From Verrucomicrobiia bacterium (lineage in GTDB: Bacteria > Verrucomicrobiota > Verrucomicrobiia > Verrucomicrobiales > DEV007), in assembly GCA_030427505.1 (NCBI GenBank), contig JAUICH010000010.1, positions 62,001-126,000 on the forward strand: 64,000 bases of DNA, read 5' to 3'. The notes beneath the pieces were generated by a model. It worked only from the letters and a program-made list of their open reading frames with translations. It did no database searches and was not told the DNA's origin. The stretch's first letter is position 1. Every line of letters begins with the position of its first letter. The position numbers and the translations under genes are program-made. Shown piece after piece: positions 9,186 to 17,998 of the stretch.

Positions 9186-9204
9186 TGGTGGGTGAGTTCG
9201 GGAG

Positions 9205-9885
9205 TTATTCTGAAAGCAGGCTCGGGGCGGTCATGCCAGCGGCGGAAAAGGCGATCATTTGTTCGAGAATGGCATCGATGTCCTGGGGGTCGACCTTGTC
9301 GCCCGCGAACAGCGTCAGCGTCTCCGCCTGAGTCAGGGCATAGAGCTTGACGCCCACCGTGAAGTGAAACCGCCAATAGATCTCCGCCTCGCTGAGGTGG
9401 GGCAGGGAACGGATGGCGGCGGCGAAAAAGCGGTCCGCCAGCGCTTTGAACGTTTCGTGCTGAGCTTCCGGTGAGAAGCCGCCTTCCTCGCTCATGCAGC
9501 GCCCGGCCAGGCGGAGAAAGACTTGCCGTGAGTGCTCGGACTTCTTCATCTGGGAAAGCACGGGCAAAAACATGCAGCGCAGGACCCGCTCGATCGGGAC
9601 GGGGTCCTCACCACATTCCGCTTCCGCCTCATCCAAAAGCCGGAGCCGTTCTTCATTAATGGGACCTACCATTCGCAGGAAGACCTCGAAGATGAGGGAT
9701 TCTTTGGAGCCGAAGTGGTAGTTGACCGAAGCGAGATTGACTCCGGCGTGGGCCGTGATCTGCCGAAGCGAGACCGCGCTGAAGCCTTGATTGGCAAACA
9801 GCTCCTCCGCCGCGTCCAATATCCGGGAACGGGTTTCCTGCTGCGCGGTGGACGCGTGACTGGGTTCGGAGACGGGCAGAGACAA
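9205..9885 (-). CDS. TetR-family repressor, PsrA-like, of the efflux operon
   Basis: 226 residues. The helix-turn-helix (about 20-65) reads SRILDAAEELFANQGFSAVSL, then HAGVNLASVNYHFGSKESLI. The NLASVNYHFGSK recognition helix and the C-terminal WRFHFTVGVKLYAL segment resemble Pseudomonas PsrA, a fatty-acid-responsive repressor. The start is TTG at 9885: no in-frame ATG exists upstream before a stop at 9925, and none lies shortly downstream. It is the first gene of the pump operon and faces three AAAC-N4-GTTT palindromes at 9937-9974, which match the published PsrA-type consensus GAAAC-N4-GTTTC. Autorepression and control of the pump are therefore inferred. The ligand is unknown; a fatty acid or other amphipathic molecule would fit. 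Confidence 0.88.
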   Translation of the reverse strand: MSLPVSEPSHASTAQQETRSRILDAAEELFANQGFSAVSLRQITAHAGVNLASVNYHFGSKESLIFEVFLRMVGPINEERLRLLDEAEAECGEDPVPIERVLRCMFLPVLSQMKKSEHSRQVFLRLAGRCMSEEGGFSPEAQHETFKALADRFFAAAIRSLPHLSEAEIYWRFHFTVGVKLYALTQAETLTLFAGDKVDPQDIDAILEQMIAFSAAGMTAPSLLSE

Positions 9886-9936
9886 GATCGCGGAAAGTGA
9901 AAGGTAGCAGCCATCCAGATTCCACTAAGGAACCTG

Positions 9937-9974
9937 AAACAATCGTTTCAAACGCATGTTTAAAACAAACGTTT
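9937..9974. promoter_or_regulatory. Three tandem TetR/PsrA-type operators
   Basis: Three copies of AAAC-N4-GTTT lie at 9937-9948 (AAACAATCGTTT), 9950-9961 (AAACGCATGTTT) and 9963-9974 (AAACAAACGTTT), spaced exactly 13 bp start to start. The first extends to TGAAAC/GTTTCA. They sit 52-89 bp upstream of the TetR start and in the divergent control region facing the DNA methyltransferase, so both could be regulated. Confidence 0.75.
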
Positions 9975-10096
9975 TTCGTGTGCAAGCAACTTTTTAGGCA
10001 GTTTGGCGAGAATCATGGTTGGTCGCGGGAGAAGTTGACGGTGTCGTTCTTTTCTCAAACCATTACGGCGTGACGCCAGGGGACGAGACTCAAGAG

Positions 10097-10918
10097 ATGC
10101 ATTTGCCCGAAATGGGATGCGCGACGGAATTTTCACTGCACCACCAGGATTGCCTCGAAGGAATGCGGGCTTTGCCGGAGGAATCCGTGGACTTGGTGGT
10201 GACTTCGCCCCCTTACAATTTGGGCATTTCCTACTCTACCTATCAGGATCGCCGCACCCCGGAGGATTATCTGGGCTGGTGTGTGGCCTGGGCGGGGGAA
10301 GTGAAGCGCCTCCTCAAGCCAGATGGCGCCATGTTTCTAAACGTGGGGGCCTCGCCCAAGAACCCCTGGATGCCGCATGAACTGGTGCTGGCGTTACGGA
10401 ACCTCTACACCCTGCAGAACACCATTCACTGGATCAAATCGATCACCGTGGAGACTCGCGATGGCCGGACGGTGTCCGCGGGACATTTCAAGCCCATCAA
10501 TTCCAAGCGCTACGTCAACGACTGCCATGAGTACGTTTTTCACCTGACCAAGGAGGGGGAGTGCAAGCTGGACCGGAAGGCAGCAGGCGTGCCCTACCAG
10601 GACAAGTCCAACATTGCCCGCTGGGGACACACGGGCGGTGTGGACCGGCGCTGCCGGGGAAACACCTGGTACATTCCCTACGAAACGATCAACTCTCGCG
10701 ACAAGGAGCGGCCTCACCCCGCTACTTTTCCCGTGGCGCTGGCGGAGCGGTGCGTTTTCCTTCATGGTAAGCCACCAGAAAAAACGGTCATGATGGATCC
10801 CTTTCTGGGCATCGGACACGCGGCGGTGGCGGCCCGGAGTCAAGGTGTTGGAAAATTCATCGGTTTCGAAATTGACGAGGATTATCTGGAAGTGGCCCGT
10901 CAGGCGGTGGCGAAGTGA
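10097..10918 (+). CDS. Orphan site-specific DNA methyltransferase (beta class)
   Basis: About 273 residues. Motif IV TSPPYNLGISYSTY comes near the N-terminus, and motif I DPFLGIGHAAVAARSQG near the C-terminus with the following acidic residue in GFEIDEDYLEVA. This order (catalytic motif before the AdoMet site) defines beta-class amino-methyltransferases; S/DPPY enzymes methylate adenine N6 or cytosine N4. A long target-recognition region lies between them. The reading frame extends to a TTG at 10019, but the ATG at 10097 (ATG also at 10112) leaves a more natural N-terminus and room for the promoter. No restriction endonuclease gene is adjacent, so it is an orphan methyltransferase, possibly with an epigenetic or protective role. 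It is divergent from the TetR operon. Confidence 0.88.
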   Translation: MHLPEMGCATEFSLHHQDCLEGMRALPEESVDLVVTSPPYNLGISYSTYQDRRTPEDYLGWCVAWAGEVKRLLKPDGAMFLNVGASPKNPWMPHELVLALRNLYTLQNTIHWIKSITVETRDGRTVSAGHFKPINSKRYVNDCHEYVFHLTKEGECKLDRKAAGVPYQDKSNIARWGHTGGVDRRCRGNTWYIPYETINSRDKERPHPATFPVALAERCVFLHGKPPEKTVMMDPFLGIGHAAVAARSQGVGKFIGFEIDEDYLEVARQAVAK

Positions 10919-11013
10919 GGGGCTAATCCAAGACTTCTCAAACGGTCCGGGGTTTGATAATCTGACGAATCAATCAGGCCTTTGCCGGACAAACCCCAAG
11001 CCAAAAACTTCCC

Positions 11014-12093
11014 ATGAAATCTTCGCCGCAATCTGATCAACCGTGCCCAGAGTGTGACAGTTCTCCGTCGTCCCGGCGCCAGTTTCTGAAGGCCTCGGGC
11101 GGGGCATTGGCCGCCACGGCCGTGGGTGGAGTGCTGGGTGGCATTCCGTCTTCTGGATCGGCGAAAATTAACGTAGCGGAAGCCAAGCCGGCGACGGATT
11201 CGGAGTCGCTGGTGCGTCAGCTCTTTACCGGGCTGACGCAGGAACAACTCCACGCCATTACCTTCCCCTGGGATCACCCTGATCGGCTGCGGGTGGAGAA
11301 CAACTGGCATATCGTCAAAGAGCAACGAGTGGGGCAGTTATTCGACCGGGATCAGCAGGCGCTGATCCGAGAAATTTTCATGAAGCTCCACAGTGAGGAG
11401 TATCGCGACCAAGTGCTTCACCAGTTCATCCACGACAATCGGGGCAGAGGACTGACGACGGAAGAGGAGATCTTTGGCTCCGCCTCCGTGGCCCTGTTTG
11501 GAGCGCCGGGAACAGGGAAGTTCGAGTTCGTCTTCACGGGCCGCCACTGCACGCGGCGTTGTGACGGCGACTCCGAGGCTGGCGCGGCCTTTGGCGGGCC
11601 GATCTTCTACGGCCACGCGGCCCGCAGTTTCAACGAAGATCCCGGGCATCCGGACAATGTGTATTGGTATCAGGCCCAGCAAGCCAATCAGGTCTTCCAG
11701 ATGCTGGACGGCAAGCAGCGAGATCAAGCCCTGAAAGGTGAGGGCCGGGACGAGAGGGGGTCGAAGACGGTGGAACTTACCGGGAAAGCCGAGGGGCTGG
11801 ACGGCATCGCGGTCAGCGAACTGACCGTCGACCAAAAGGAGCAGGTCCGCAAAGTGCTGGCGGACCTCCTGATGCCTTTCCGCGAAGCCGATCGCGCGGA
11901 GTGCCTGAAACTGGTGGAGCCCCAGTTCGAGCAACTCCACATGGCCTTCTACCGGAATCAGGACATCGGTAAAGACGGCATCTGGGACGTCTGGCAGATC
12001 GAGGGGCCTAACATGGTCTGGTATTTCCGGGGCGATCCTCACGTGCACACCTGGGTGCATGTCAGAGGGCCGGAGCATTCCCAGACCGCGTGA
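11014..12093 (+). CDS. DUF3500 family protein with Tat signal
   Basis: 359 residues. The N-terminus has SSRRQFLKASGGALAATAVGG, a twin-arginine signal (RRQFLK), so the protein is probably exported folded. Downstream it shows the DUF3500 hallmarks: FTGLTQEQ, WHIVKEQRVGQLF, FEFVFTGRHCTRRCDGD followed by AFGGPIFYGHAARSF, and a C-terminal HVHTWVHVRGP motif rich in His. The clustered His, Asp and Trp residues suggest a metal-binding or enzymatic role, but the function of the family is not established. It is monocistronic, with the convergent sigma factor gene 22 bp away. Confidence 0.8.
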   Translation: MKSSPQSDQPCPECDSSPSSRRQFLKASGGALAATAVGGVLGGIPSSGSAKINVAEAKPATDSESLVRQLFTGLTQEQLHAITFPWDHPDRLRVENNWHIVKEQRVGQLFDRDQQALIREIFMKLHSEEYRDQVLHQFIHDNRGRGLTTEEEIFGSASVALFGAPGTGKFEFVFTGRHCTRRCDGDSEAGAAFGGPIFYGHAARSFNEDPGHPDNVYWYQAQQANQVFQMLDGKQRDQALKGEGRDERGSKTVELTGKAEGLDGIAVSELTVDQKEQVRKVLADLLMPFREADRAECLKLVEPQFEQLHMAFYRNQDIGKDGIWDVWQIEGPNMVWYFRGDPHVHTWVHVRGPEHSQTA

Positions 12094-12115
12094 TTGGAGA
12101 AGGAATGGCGGGCTG

Positions 12116-12736
12116 TTACGCCTCCAGATAGTCCTTCAGGCTTTCCTTCAACTGCGCCCGGGCGCGGAAGAGGAGGCTTTTCACGGCTGACAGGGAAAGG
12201 CCGAGAATTTCGGCGATCTCCTCGTAGGGCAGTTCCTCGTAGCGGCGGAGAACAACGGCCAGGCGTTGCTTTTCGGGCAGCGCTTCGATGGCCCGGTCGA
12301 TGGCGGTCTCCAGTTCCTGCTGCAGGGTGGATTCGTCCGGAGTGGGCGAGGACTCGTCCGGCGTTCCCAAGTGGTAGTCGTCCTGGCGTTCGTCGATGGA
12401 CACCGTCTGCTTCCGCTGGCGGCGGCGCATTTCGTTGAAGACCAGGTTCCGCGTGATGGTGAACAGCCAGGTGGTGAACTTGGCGGTCTCTTCATAGCGG
12501 GCGGCGGACTTCCAGACCCGCAGGAAGACCTGTTGCGAGATGTCCTCCGCGTCGTCCGGTCTCCCGAGCATTTTGGCCACCGTGCCGATCACGGCGTGCT
12601 GGTGAAGCTCCACCAGTTCCTCGAAGGCGGCGATGTCGCCGTCTTTCACCCGCATCATCAGGCTGACATGGTAGGCATTCTCGTCGCTCTCGGTCTTCTG
12701 GTTGGGGTGGTTTGACAAATCGTTCGGGGAAGCCAT
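12116..12736 (-). CDS. ECF-type RNA polymerase sigma factor
   Basis: 206 residues from the ATG at 12736 (the frame extends to 12799, but MASPNDLS is the natural start). Region 2 contains AFEELVELHQHAVIGTVAKML, the DAEDISQQVFLRVW helix and TWLFTITRNLVFNEMRRR. Region 4 contains ALPEKQRLAVVLRRYEELPYEEIAEILGLS followed by AVKSLLFRARAQLKE. A charged 45-residue linker joins them. No anti-sigma gene is adjacent, which is unusual for ECF factors and leaves its control open. It is divergent from menF; about 160 bp separate the two starts. Confidence 0.9.
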   Translation of the reverse strand: MASPNDLSNHPNQKTESDENAYHVSLMMRVKDGDIAAFEELVELHQHAVIGTVAKMLGRPDDAEDISQQVFLRVWKSAARYEETAKFTTWLFTITRNLVFNEMRRRQRKQTVSIDERQDDYHLGTPDESSPTPDESTLQQELETAIDRAIEALPEKQRLAVVLRRYEELPYEEIAEILGLSLSAVKSLLFRARAQLKESLKDYLEA

Positions 12737-12895
12737 GGTGAGCGATTCGCGAAAGCCGGACGCTATCAGGACCATATGCCAATGTAAACCGCCGCGCACC
12801 CGAATGGTTGCGGCGTTTGCCGGAATCTCGATAGATCGCGTTTGCGTATTTCACTATGGGAAGTGGTGGCGAGTGAGCGAATTTTAGGGCGCTAG

Positions 12896-13906
12896 ATGAA
12901 TGATTTTGCCTTTCTTGAGACAATTCCGGGCGAGTTTGTCTGCGCGGTAGGGCCTTTTTCGGCCACGGAAACCCCACCAGAAGAGGGAACAGCCTTTTAT
13001 ATCAACGATTTCAGGCTGAGCGACCCCGCGCCCTGGAAAGTTCCCACCAAGGCTTTTTTGACCTCCGATCCCACGGTGGTGCTACCGGACAATGGCGGCA
13101 CCGAAATGCCGGAGATCGTGTGGGACAACGTGCCCGCGGAACCCTTTCGCGCCACGTATTCCGACGTGCAGTCGGACATCGCGGCGGGCAGGATTGAGAA
13201 GTCCGTGCCTGTCATCACTGAAAAAGGACACCTTCACCAAGGAAATCCCGCCGCCGTTATTCGCATGATGCGCACCCTGCGCGAGGCGTTCTGGAGCTAT
13301 GGCTTCCAATTTGGTAGTGAAGGAATGATCGGGGCCACGCCGGAGCGTTTGTTCGCCCTGAAAGGGGGCCGGCTGGAAACCATGGCGCTGGCGGGCACCG
13401 CCGGGGCGGGGGATCAGGAAGCCTTCGCCGCGGATGCCAAGGAAATCCGCGAGCACGAATTCGTAGCCGAGTACCTCATGGCGAAGCTGGAGCCGCTGGG
13501 CACGGTCCGCCGCGAACCCCGGCGCATTCTGGACCTGGGATCCATCGTGCATTTCCACTCGAACATTCAGGTGGATCTGGAGAACCCGCGTCCAGACTTG
13601 AACGAATTGATTCAGTTGATGCACCCGACTCCGGCCCTGGGGGCTTTCCCCAGGGGGGAAGGAGCGCTGAGAAAATTGTTCGACTATCGGGACCGGTTGG
13701 GTACGCCGGCCTACTTTGGAGCGCCGTTTGGGGTGTATCGCAATGGACGCTTCCATTCGGTGGTTGCCATCCGGAATATCGCCTGGCGGGAGCGGGAAGT
13801 CTTTTTACCTTCAGGGTGTGGAATTATCCGGGAGAGTAAGTTTGAGAACGAGTGGCGAGAATTGAGATTGAAACGAAGTTCAGTGAAGGCTCTCCTGGGA
13901 GTGTAG
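12896..13906 (+). CDS. menF: Isochorismate synthase
   Basis: 336 residues of the chorismate-binding fold; converts chorismate to isochorismate, the first step of the classical menaquinone pathway. Visible family motifs are GFQFGSEGMIGATPERLFAL, ETMALAGTAGAG, KEIREHEFVAEYL (catalytic Glu/His region), HFHSNIQVDL, and the C-terminal LHPTPALGAFPR-like MHPTPALGAFPRGEG and AIRNIAWR with SGCGIIRESKFENEW. It is shorter than E. coli MenF (about 430) because the N-terminal domain is reduced. Position at the head of a seven-gene men cluster supports MenF over anthranilate or salicylate enzymes. Confidence 0.9.
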   Translation: MNDFAFLETIPGEFVCAVGPFSATETPPEEGTAFYINDFRLSDPAPWKVPTKAFLTSDPTVVLPDNGGTEMPEIVWDNVPAEPFRATYSDVQSDIAAGRIEKSVPVITEKGHLHQGNPAAVIRMMRTLREAFWSYGFQFGSEGMIGATPERLFALKGGRLETMALAGTAGAGDQEAFAADAKEIREHEFVAEYLMAKLEPLGTVRREPRRILDLGSIVHFHSNIQVDLENPRPDLNELIQLMHPTPALGAFPRGEGALRKLFDYRDRLGTPAYFGAPFGVYRNGRFHSVVAIRNIAWREREVFLPSGCGIIRESKFENEWRELRLKRSSVKALLGV

Positions 13907-13951
13907 CCGTGGAGTCCTCTGCCCTGTTCTGAGTTTCGAAGCCTATCCGTC

Positions 13952-15562
13952 ATGGGAAACGCCCAACGTGCCCGCCAGGTTCTCCAGTATTGCGCCCGGG
14001 CTGGCGTGGCGGAATACATCGTCTGCGCGGGAGCCCGGAACATTCCCTTTCTGGTGCCGCTGCTTCAGGCCTGCGAGGCGCCGGGATCGCCGAGGGTTTT
14101 CCATCATTTCGAGGAACGGGCGGCGGCGTTCTTCGCCCTGGGCCGAATCAAACGGCTGGGACGGCCCGTGGCCGTGGTGACCACCTCAGGTACTGCGGCG
14201 GCGGAATTATTGCCTGCAATGATCGAGGCCCACTACAGCGGTCTCCCGCTGCTGGCCCTGACCGCGGACCGCCCGGCGAATTTTCGGGGAACGGGAGCCC
14301 CGCAGGCCATTGAACAAGTGGGACTCTTCGGACCCTATGCCACCGCCGCATGGGATGTGAGAGACGACGGGATTTTGTCCGAACTTGGTGGATGGGGAGG
14401 GACGGGACCAGCGCACCTCAACGTGTGCTTTGACGAACCGGGTCCTGAACAGAATCCGGATGTAGAAGCGATGACCTTGGCAAATGAGCCAGCATCAGGA
14501 GATTCCCTGTGCGTGGAGGACGAACCACCAGACGCGCTTTTGGAGTTTCTGAAGCGTGCGGAACGCCTCGTCGTCTTGTTGGGAGAGTTGACGCAGGAAG
14601 AGGCCTCGAATCTTGAACCCTGGCTGCGCGATCTAGGGGCTCCTATCTGGGCCGAGGCGGCCAGTCACTTGCGGGAAAGTGACCTTCTGGCGGGTCTGCG
14701 GTTGAAGTCAGGCGAAGCGATCTTGAGAGATCTGCGCCCGGCGCAGGTCTTGAGGCTTGGAGGAGTGCCCAGTTGCCGGTATTGGCGGGATCTCGAAAAC
14801 GAACCCAGCCTTGAGGTGTGTAGCGTGTCCCGGACGGGATTTTCCGGCTTGGCGCGGCCGTCTCTGAATCTTCGGGCCAAAGTTTCCGCGATCGGTGAGT
14901 TACCGGATTCCCGAGCGATGGGGGACACCAAAGCCATGCTGCCACAGGATGAGAAAGCTGCCTGGGGACTGGAAGCGCTCTTCCAAGAATATCCTCACAG
15001 CGAACCCACCTGCTTTCGGCGGCTGTCCGGGATCATTCCGAACGAATCGCTCGTGTTCCTGGGGAACAGCCTGCCCATTCGGGAGTGGAATCTGGCCGCG
15101 ACGGCTGAAAACCGAAAATTCCGCTGTTTCGCCAACCGGGGCGCCAATGGCATCGATGGTCAGCTTTCCACTTTTTTGGGCTGTTCGATGGGTGAAGAGG
15201 CGGAAAGCTGGGGAATTTTCGGCGATCTGACCGCTCTTTACGACACCGTGGCACCCTGGATGCTGGAACAGATGACGGAAGGAGTGTGCCGGATTGTGAT
15301 TGTGAACAATGAAGGGGGCCAGATTTTCTCAAGACTGCCCGCCGTGGCCGGGCAATCCGGACGCGTGCGCCAAACCATCGAAAACCGGCACGCTATCTCT
15401 TTTCAGAAATGGGCTGAATGGTGGGGACTTGAATACCTGTGCTGGCGGGGCGATGGATGGGCACCGCCTGAGGGCAGACATGCAGTCATTGAGATCCGCC
15501 CGGACGCGGAGGAGTCTGAGGCCTTCTGGAAGGCGCTTCCTGACATCTACACCAAATCATGA
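13952..15562 (+). CDS. menD: SEPHCHC synthase
   Basis: 536 residues; a thiamin-diphosphate enzyme that adds the 2-oxoglutarate-derived succinyl semialdehyde unit to isochorismate. The catalytic Glu lies in FEERAAAFFALGRIK (about 50-63); the TSGTAAAELLPAMIEAHY segment is typical. The ThDP/Mg motif begins at WGIFGDLTALYD and ends at IVNNEGGQIFSRLP, as in MenD. NRGANGIDGQLSTFLG is also conserved. The TGA at 15560-15562 overlaps the ATG of the next gene (ATGA), so translation is coupled. Confidence 0.93.
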   Translation: MGNAQRARQVLQYCARAGVAEYIVCAGARNIPFLVPLLQACEAPGSPRVFHHFEERAAAFFALGRIKRLGRPVAVVTTSGTAAAELLPAMIEAHYSGLPLLALTADRPANFRGTGAPQAIEQVGLFGPYATAAWDVRDDGILSELGGWGGTGPAHLNVCFDEPGPEQNPDVEAMTLANEPASGDSLCVEDEPPDALLEFLKRAERLVVLLGELTQEEASNLEPWLRDLGAPIWAEAASHLRESDLLAGLRLKSGEAILRDLRPAQVLRLGGVPSCRYWRDLENEPSLEVCSVSRTGFSGLARPSLNLRAKVSAIGELPDSRAMGDTKAMLPQDEKAAWGLEALFQEYPHSEPTCFRRLSGIIPNESLVFLGNSLPIREWNLAATAENRKFRCFANRGANGIDGQLSTFLGCSMGEEAESWGIFGDLTALYDTVAPWMLEQMTEGVCRIVIVNNEGGQIFSRLPAVAGQSGRVRQTIENRHAISFQKWAEWWGLEYLCWRGDGWAPPEGRHAVIEIRPDAEESEAFWKALPDIYTKS

Positions 15563-16254
15563 TCTGGGCTTTGCATGGGAATATGGGCGATGTTCGCGAC
15601 TGGATGGCCCTGGATATTGAGGTGACCTCCATTGATTTGTGGGCGGAGCTCAAGGACGGCCCGGTTCGCCTGGAGCATTGGGGGGAGACCTTTGCGGCCC
15701 GCGTCGCGCAGTATGATCCCGCGCCCATTCTCATGGGCTACTCCATGGGCGGACGGCTGGCCCTGCACGCCATGGCCGCCCGGCCCGAGCTGTGGAAGGG
15801 CGCCATTCTTATTTCCACTCATCCAGGTCTCGGTTCGGAGACGGAGCGCCACACCCGGGTCGCGGAAGACGAGGTCTGGGCCATGAAGGCCCGCACCATC
15901 CGGTGGGGCGATTTTCTGGACGAATGGAACAGCCAGTTCGTGCTGAAAAACGGTCGCGCCTCCGAGCACGAATGGGAACTGGAGAAACGCCGCGAGCAGG
16001 TGGCGACGTCCTTCGAGTGCTGGTCCACCGGGCATCAGCGGCATCTGGGCGGTCACTTGAGCGCCTGCCATTTTCCAGTTCTGTGGGTGACGGGACAGTT
16101 GGACCGCCGCTTCAATTTCCTGGCCGAAGGCATGACCGGTGTATTGCCGGACATGGAACATGTTGTCATCCCGGACTGTGGGCACCGCGTATTGTCTGAA
16201 AAACCAGAAGCACTTTCCGCGCTGATTCAGGATTTCCAAAAGCGCAGATTGTGA
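15559..16254 (+). CDS. menH: SHCHC synthase-like alpha/beta hydrolase
   Basis: 231 residues. LHGNMGD at the N-terminus forms the oxyanion region, the nucleophile elbow is GYSMGG with Ser at about residue 62, and the catalytic His is in [13 protein letters not shown] near the C-terminus. In the men pathway it would eliminate pyruvate from SEPHCHC to give SHCHC. Assignment rests on fold plus position between menD and menB; the family alone is not diagnostic. Confidence 0.85.
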   Translation: MIWALHGNMGDVRDWMALDIEVTSIDLWAELKDGPVRLEHWGETFAARVAQYDPAPILMGYSMGGRLALHAMAARPELWKGAILISTHPGLGSETERHTRVAEDEVWAMKARTIRWGDFLDEWNSQFVLKNGRASEHEWELEKRREQVATSFECWSTGHQRHLGGHLSACHFPVLWVTGQLDRRFNFLAEGMTGVLPDMEHVVIPDCGHRVLSEKPEALSALIQDFQKRRL

Positions 16255-16267
16255 TTCACTACGCGGC

Positions 16268-17080
16268 ATGTGGACAACGATTAAAGAGTTCACCGACATA
16301 CGGTTGGAAAAAACGGAAGACGGGATCGCCAAGATCACGATCAACCGTCCGGAAGTGCGCAACGCCTTCCGCCCCCTGACGGTGAAGGAAATGCTGGAAG
16401 CTTTCGAACTGGCGCACGAAGACCCGGGCGTGGGCGTTATCATTCTGACCGGGGAAGGGGAAAAAGCCTTCTGTTCCGGGGGCGACCAGAAGGTGCGGGG
16501 AAACGCGGGCTACGTGGGCAGCGACGGCGTGCCGCGCCTGAATATCCTGGACGTGCAGAAGAAAATTCGCGGCCTGCCCAAACCGGTGATCGCCATGGTG
16601 GCGGGCTACGCCATCGGCGGCGGACACGTCCTTCATGTGGTGTGCGACCTTTCCATTGCGGCGGACAACGCGATCTTCGGACAGACGGGACCGAAAGTCG
16701 GTTCCTTTGACGGCGGTCTCGGCGCCAGCTACCTGGCACGGATCGTCGGTCAGAAGAAGGCCCGGGAAATCTGGTATCTTTGCCGCCAGTATGACGCCCA
16801 GCAAGCCCTGGAAATGGGCTTGGTGAACACCGTAGTGCCGCTGGCGGACTTGGAATCCGAAACGCTGAAGTGGGCGCGGGAAATCCTGCAACATTCGCCT
16901 CTGGCGCTCCGCTGCTTGAAAGCCGCTTTGAACGCGGATTGCGACGGCCAGATGGGTCTGCTGGATCTGGCGGGCAACGCCACGCTACTCTACTACATGA
17001 GCGAGGAAGCACAGGAAGGGAAGAACGCTTTTGTCGAAAAGCGCAAACCGGACTTTTCCAAGTTTCCGCGTCTCCCCTGA
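16268..17080 (+). CDS. menB: 1,4-dihydroxy-2-naphthoyl-CoA synthase
   Basis: 270 residues of the crotonase fold. [20 protein letters not shown] and [11 protein letters not shown] form the CoA/oxyanion site. The [21 protein letters not shown] and [25 protein letters not shown] stretches are specific to MenB rather than other enoyl-CoA hydratases, including the GxVGSFD loop. It closes the second naphthoquinol ring from o-succinylbenzoyl-CoA. It lies 13 bp after menH and 27 bp before menA. Confidence 0.95.
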   Translation: MWTTIKEFTDIRLEKTEDGIAKITINRPEVRNAFRPLTVKEMLEAFELAHEDPGVGVIILTGEGEKAFCSGGDQKVRGNAGYVGSDGVPRLNILDVQKKIRGLPKPVIAMVAGYAIGGGHVLHVVCDLSIAADNAIFGQTGPKVGSFDGGLGASYLARIVGQKKAREIWYLCRQYDAQQALEMGLVNTVVPLADLESETLKWAREILQHSPLALRCLKAALNADCDGQMGLLDLAGNATLLYYMSEEAQEGKNAFVEKRKPDFSKFPRLP

Positions 17081-17107
17081 GCCGGGCGGCAAAGGAAGAA
17101 CGAGAGC

Positions 17108-17989
17108 ATGGCGACGATCCGAACCTGGGTGGCGGCGGCCCGGCCCAAGACGCTTCCGGCGGGACTGGTGCCGGTGGCGGCGGGTTGTGGGCTGGCACAC
17201 GAACTTTCAGGCGCGTTCGACTGGGGACTGGCGCTGCTGGTTCTGGCGAGTTGTCTCTGCATCCAGATCGCGACCAACTTCTTCAACGACGTCATCGACT
17301 TCGAGAAAGGCGCGGACACGGAAAAGCGGCTCGGTTTCCAGCGGGTCACGCAGTCCGGTCAGGCCACCCGGCGGGCGGTGTGGATCGCGGCCTTTGTGTG
17401 TCTGGCCCTGGCCAGCGTGTTGGCCTTGCCCCTCATCCTGAAGCGGGGCTGGCCCATCGTGGCCATCGGTGTGGTGTCGCTCTACCTGTCGTATGGCTAC
17501 ACCGGAGGGCCGCTGCCGCTGGCCTACCGGGGGCTGGGGGAATTGTTCGTGCTGATCTTTTTCGGCCTCATTGCGGTGGGCGGAACAGTCTTCGTGCAAA
17601 CCGGAGCCTGGCCCTGGGAAGCGGTGCTACTGGGGGCGCAGATCGGTCTGCTCTCCTGCGTGCTGATCGCCATTAATAATCTGCGTGACGTGGAGGAAGA
17701 CAGCGCCAGCGGAAAGCGAACCTTCGCGGTGCGCTTCGGACCCAAAGCCGCCCGCGTGGGCATAGGAGTGTATCTCTTGCTGCCTTATGTATTGGGATTG
17801 GGGTGGATAGCTTTCAAACAGATGGGCGCTTTCCTGGCTCCTCTGCCGGTGGCTTTGTTAGGAATACTATTGCTCGTGAAGGTGGCGAAAACGCCGCCCA
17901 GTCCGGCCTACAACAAATTCCTGGCTCTTTCCTCGCTGCATCTGCTCCTGTTTGCCTTCTTGTTTTATGTGGGGCTGCGTTGGTTTTAG
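17108..17989 (+). CDS. menA: 1,4-dihydroxy-2-naphthoate polyprenyltransferase
   Basis: 293 residues with eight or nine predicted membrane helices. The two Asp-rich prenyl-diphosphate sites of the UbiA superfamily are visible: NDVIDFEKGAD (about 58-68) and NNLRDVEEDSASGKRT (about 190-205). Attaches the polyprenyl tail to DHNA in the inner membrane, giving demethylmenaquinone. The tail donor may come from the polyprenyl diphosphate synthase at 26933-27940. The next gene, menC, starts 9 bp downstream. Confidence 0.93.
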   Translation: MATIRTWVAAARPKTLPAGLVPVAAGCGLAHELSGAFDWGLALLVLASCLCIQIATNFFNDVIDFEKGADTEKRLGFQRVTQSGQATRRAVWIAAFVCLALASVLALPLILKRGWPIVAIGVVSLYLSYGYTGGPLPLAYRGLGELFVLIFFGLIAVGGTVFVQTGAWPWEAVLLGAQIGLLSCVLIAINNLRDVEEDSASGKRTFAVRFGPKAARVGIGVYLLLPYVLGLGWIAFKQMGAFLAPLPVALLGILLLVKVAKTPPSPAYNKFLALSSLHLLLFAFLFYVGLRWF

Positions 17990-17998
17990 AATTTCCTG

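Noticed and set aside
8887-9195. Short plus-strand frames opposite the TolC-like gene
   Set aside because: Low-complexity shadows; coding signal belongs to the minus-strand efflux operon.
10019-10096. TTG start at 10019 for the DNA methyltransferase
   Set aside because: It lies close to the operator array and adds residues without family similarity; the ATG at 10097 is better placed. I keep some doubt.
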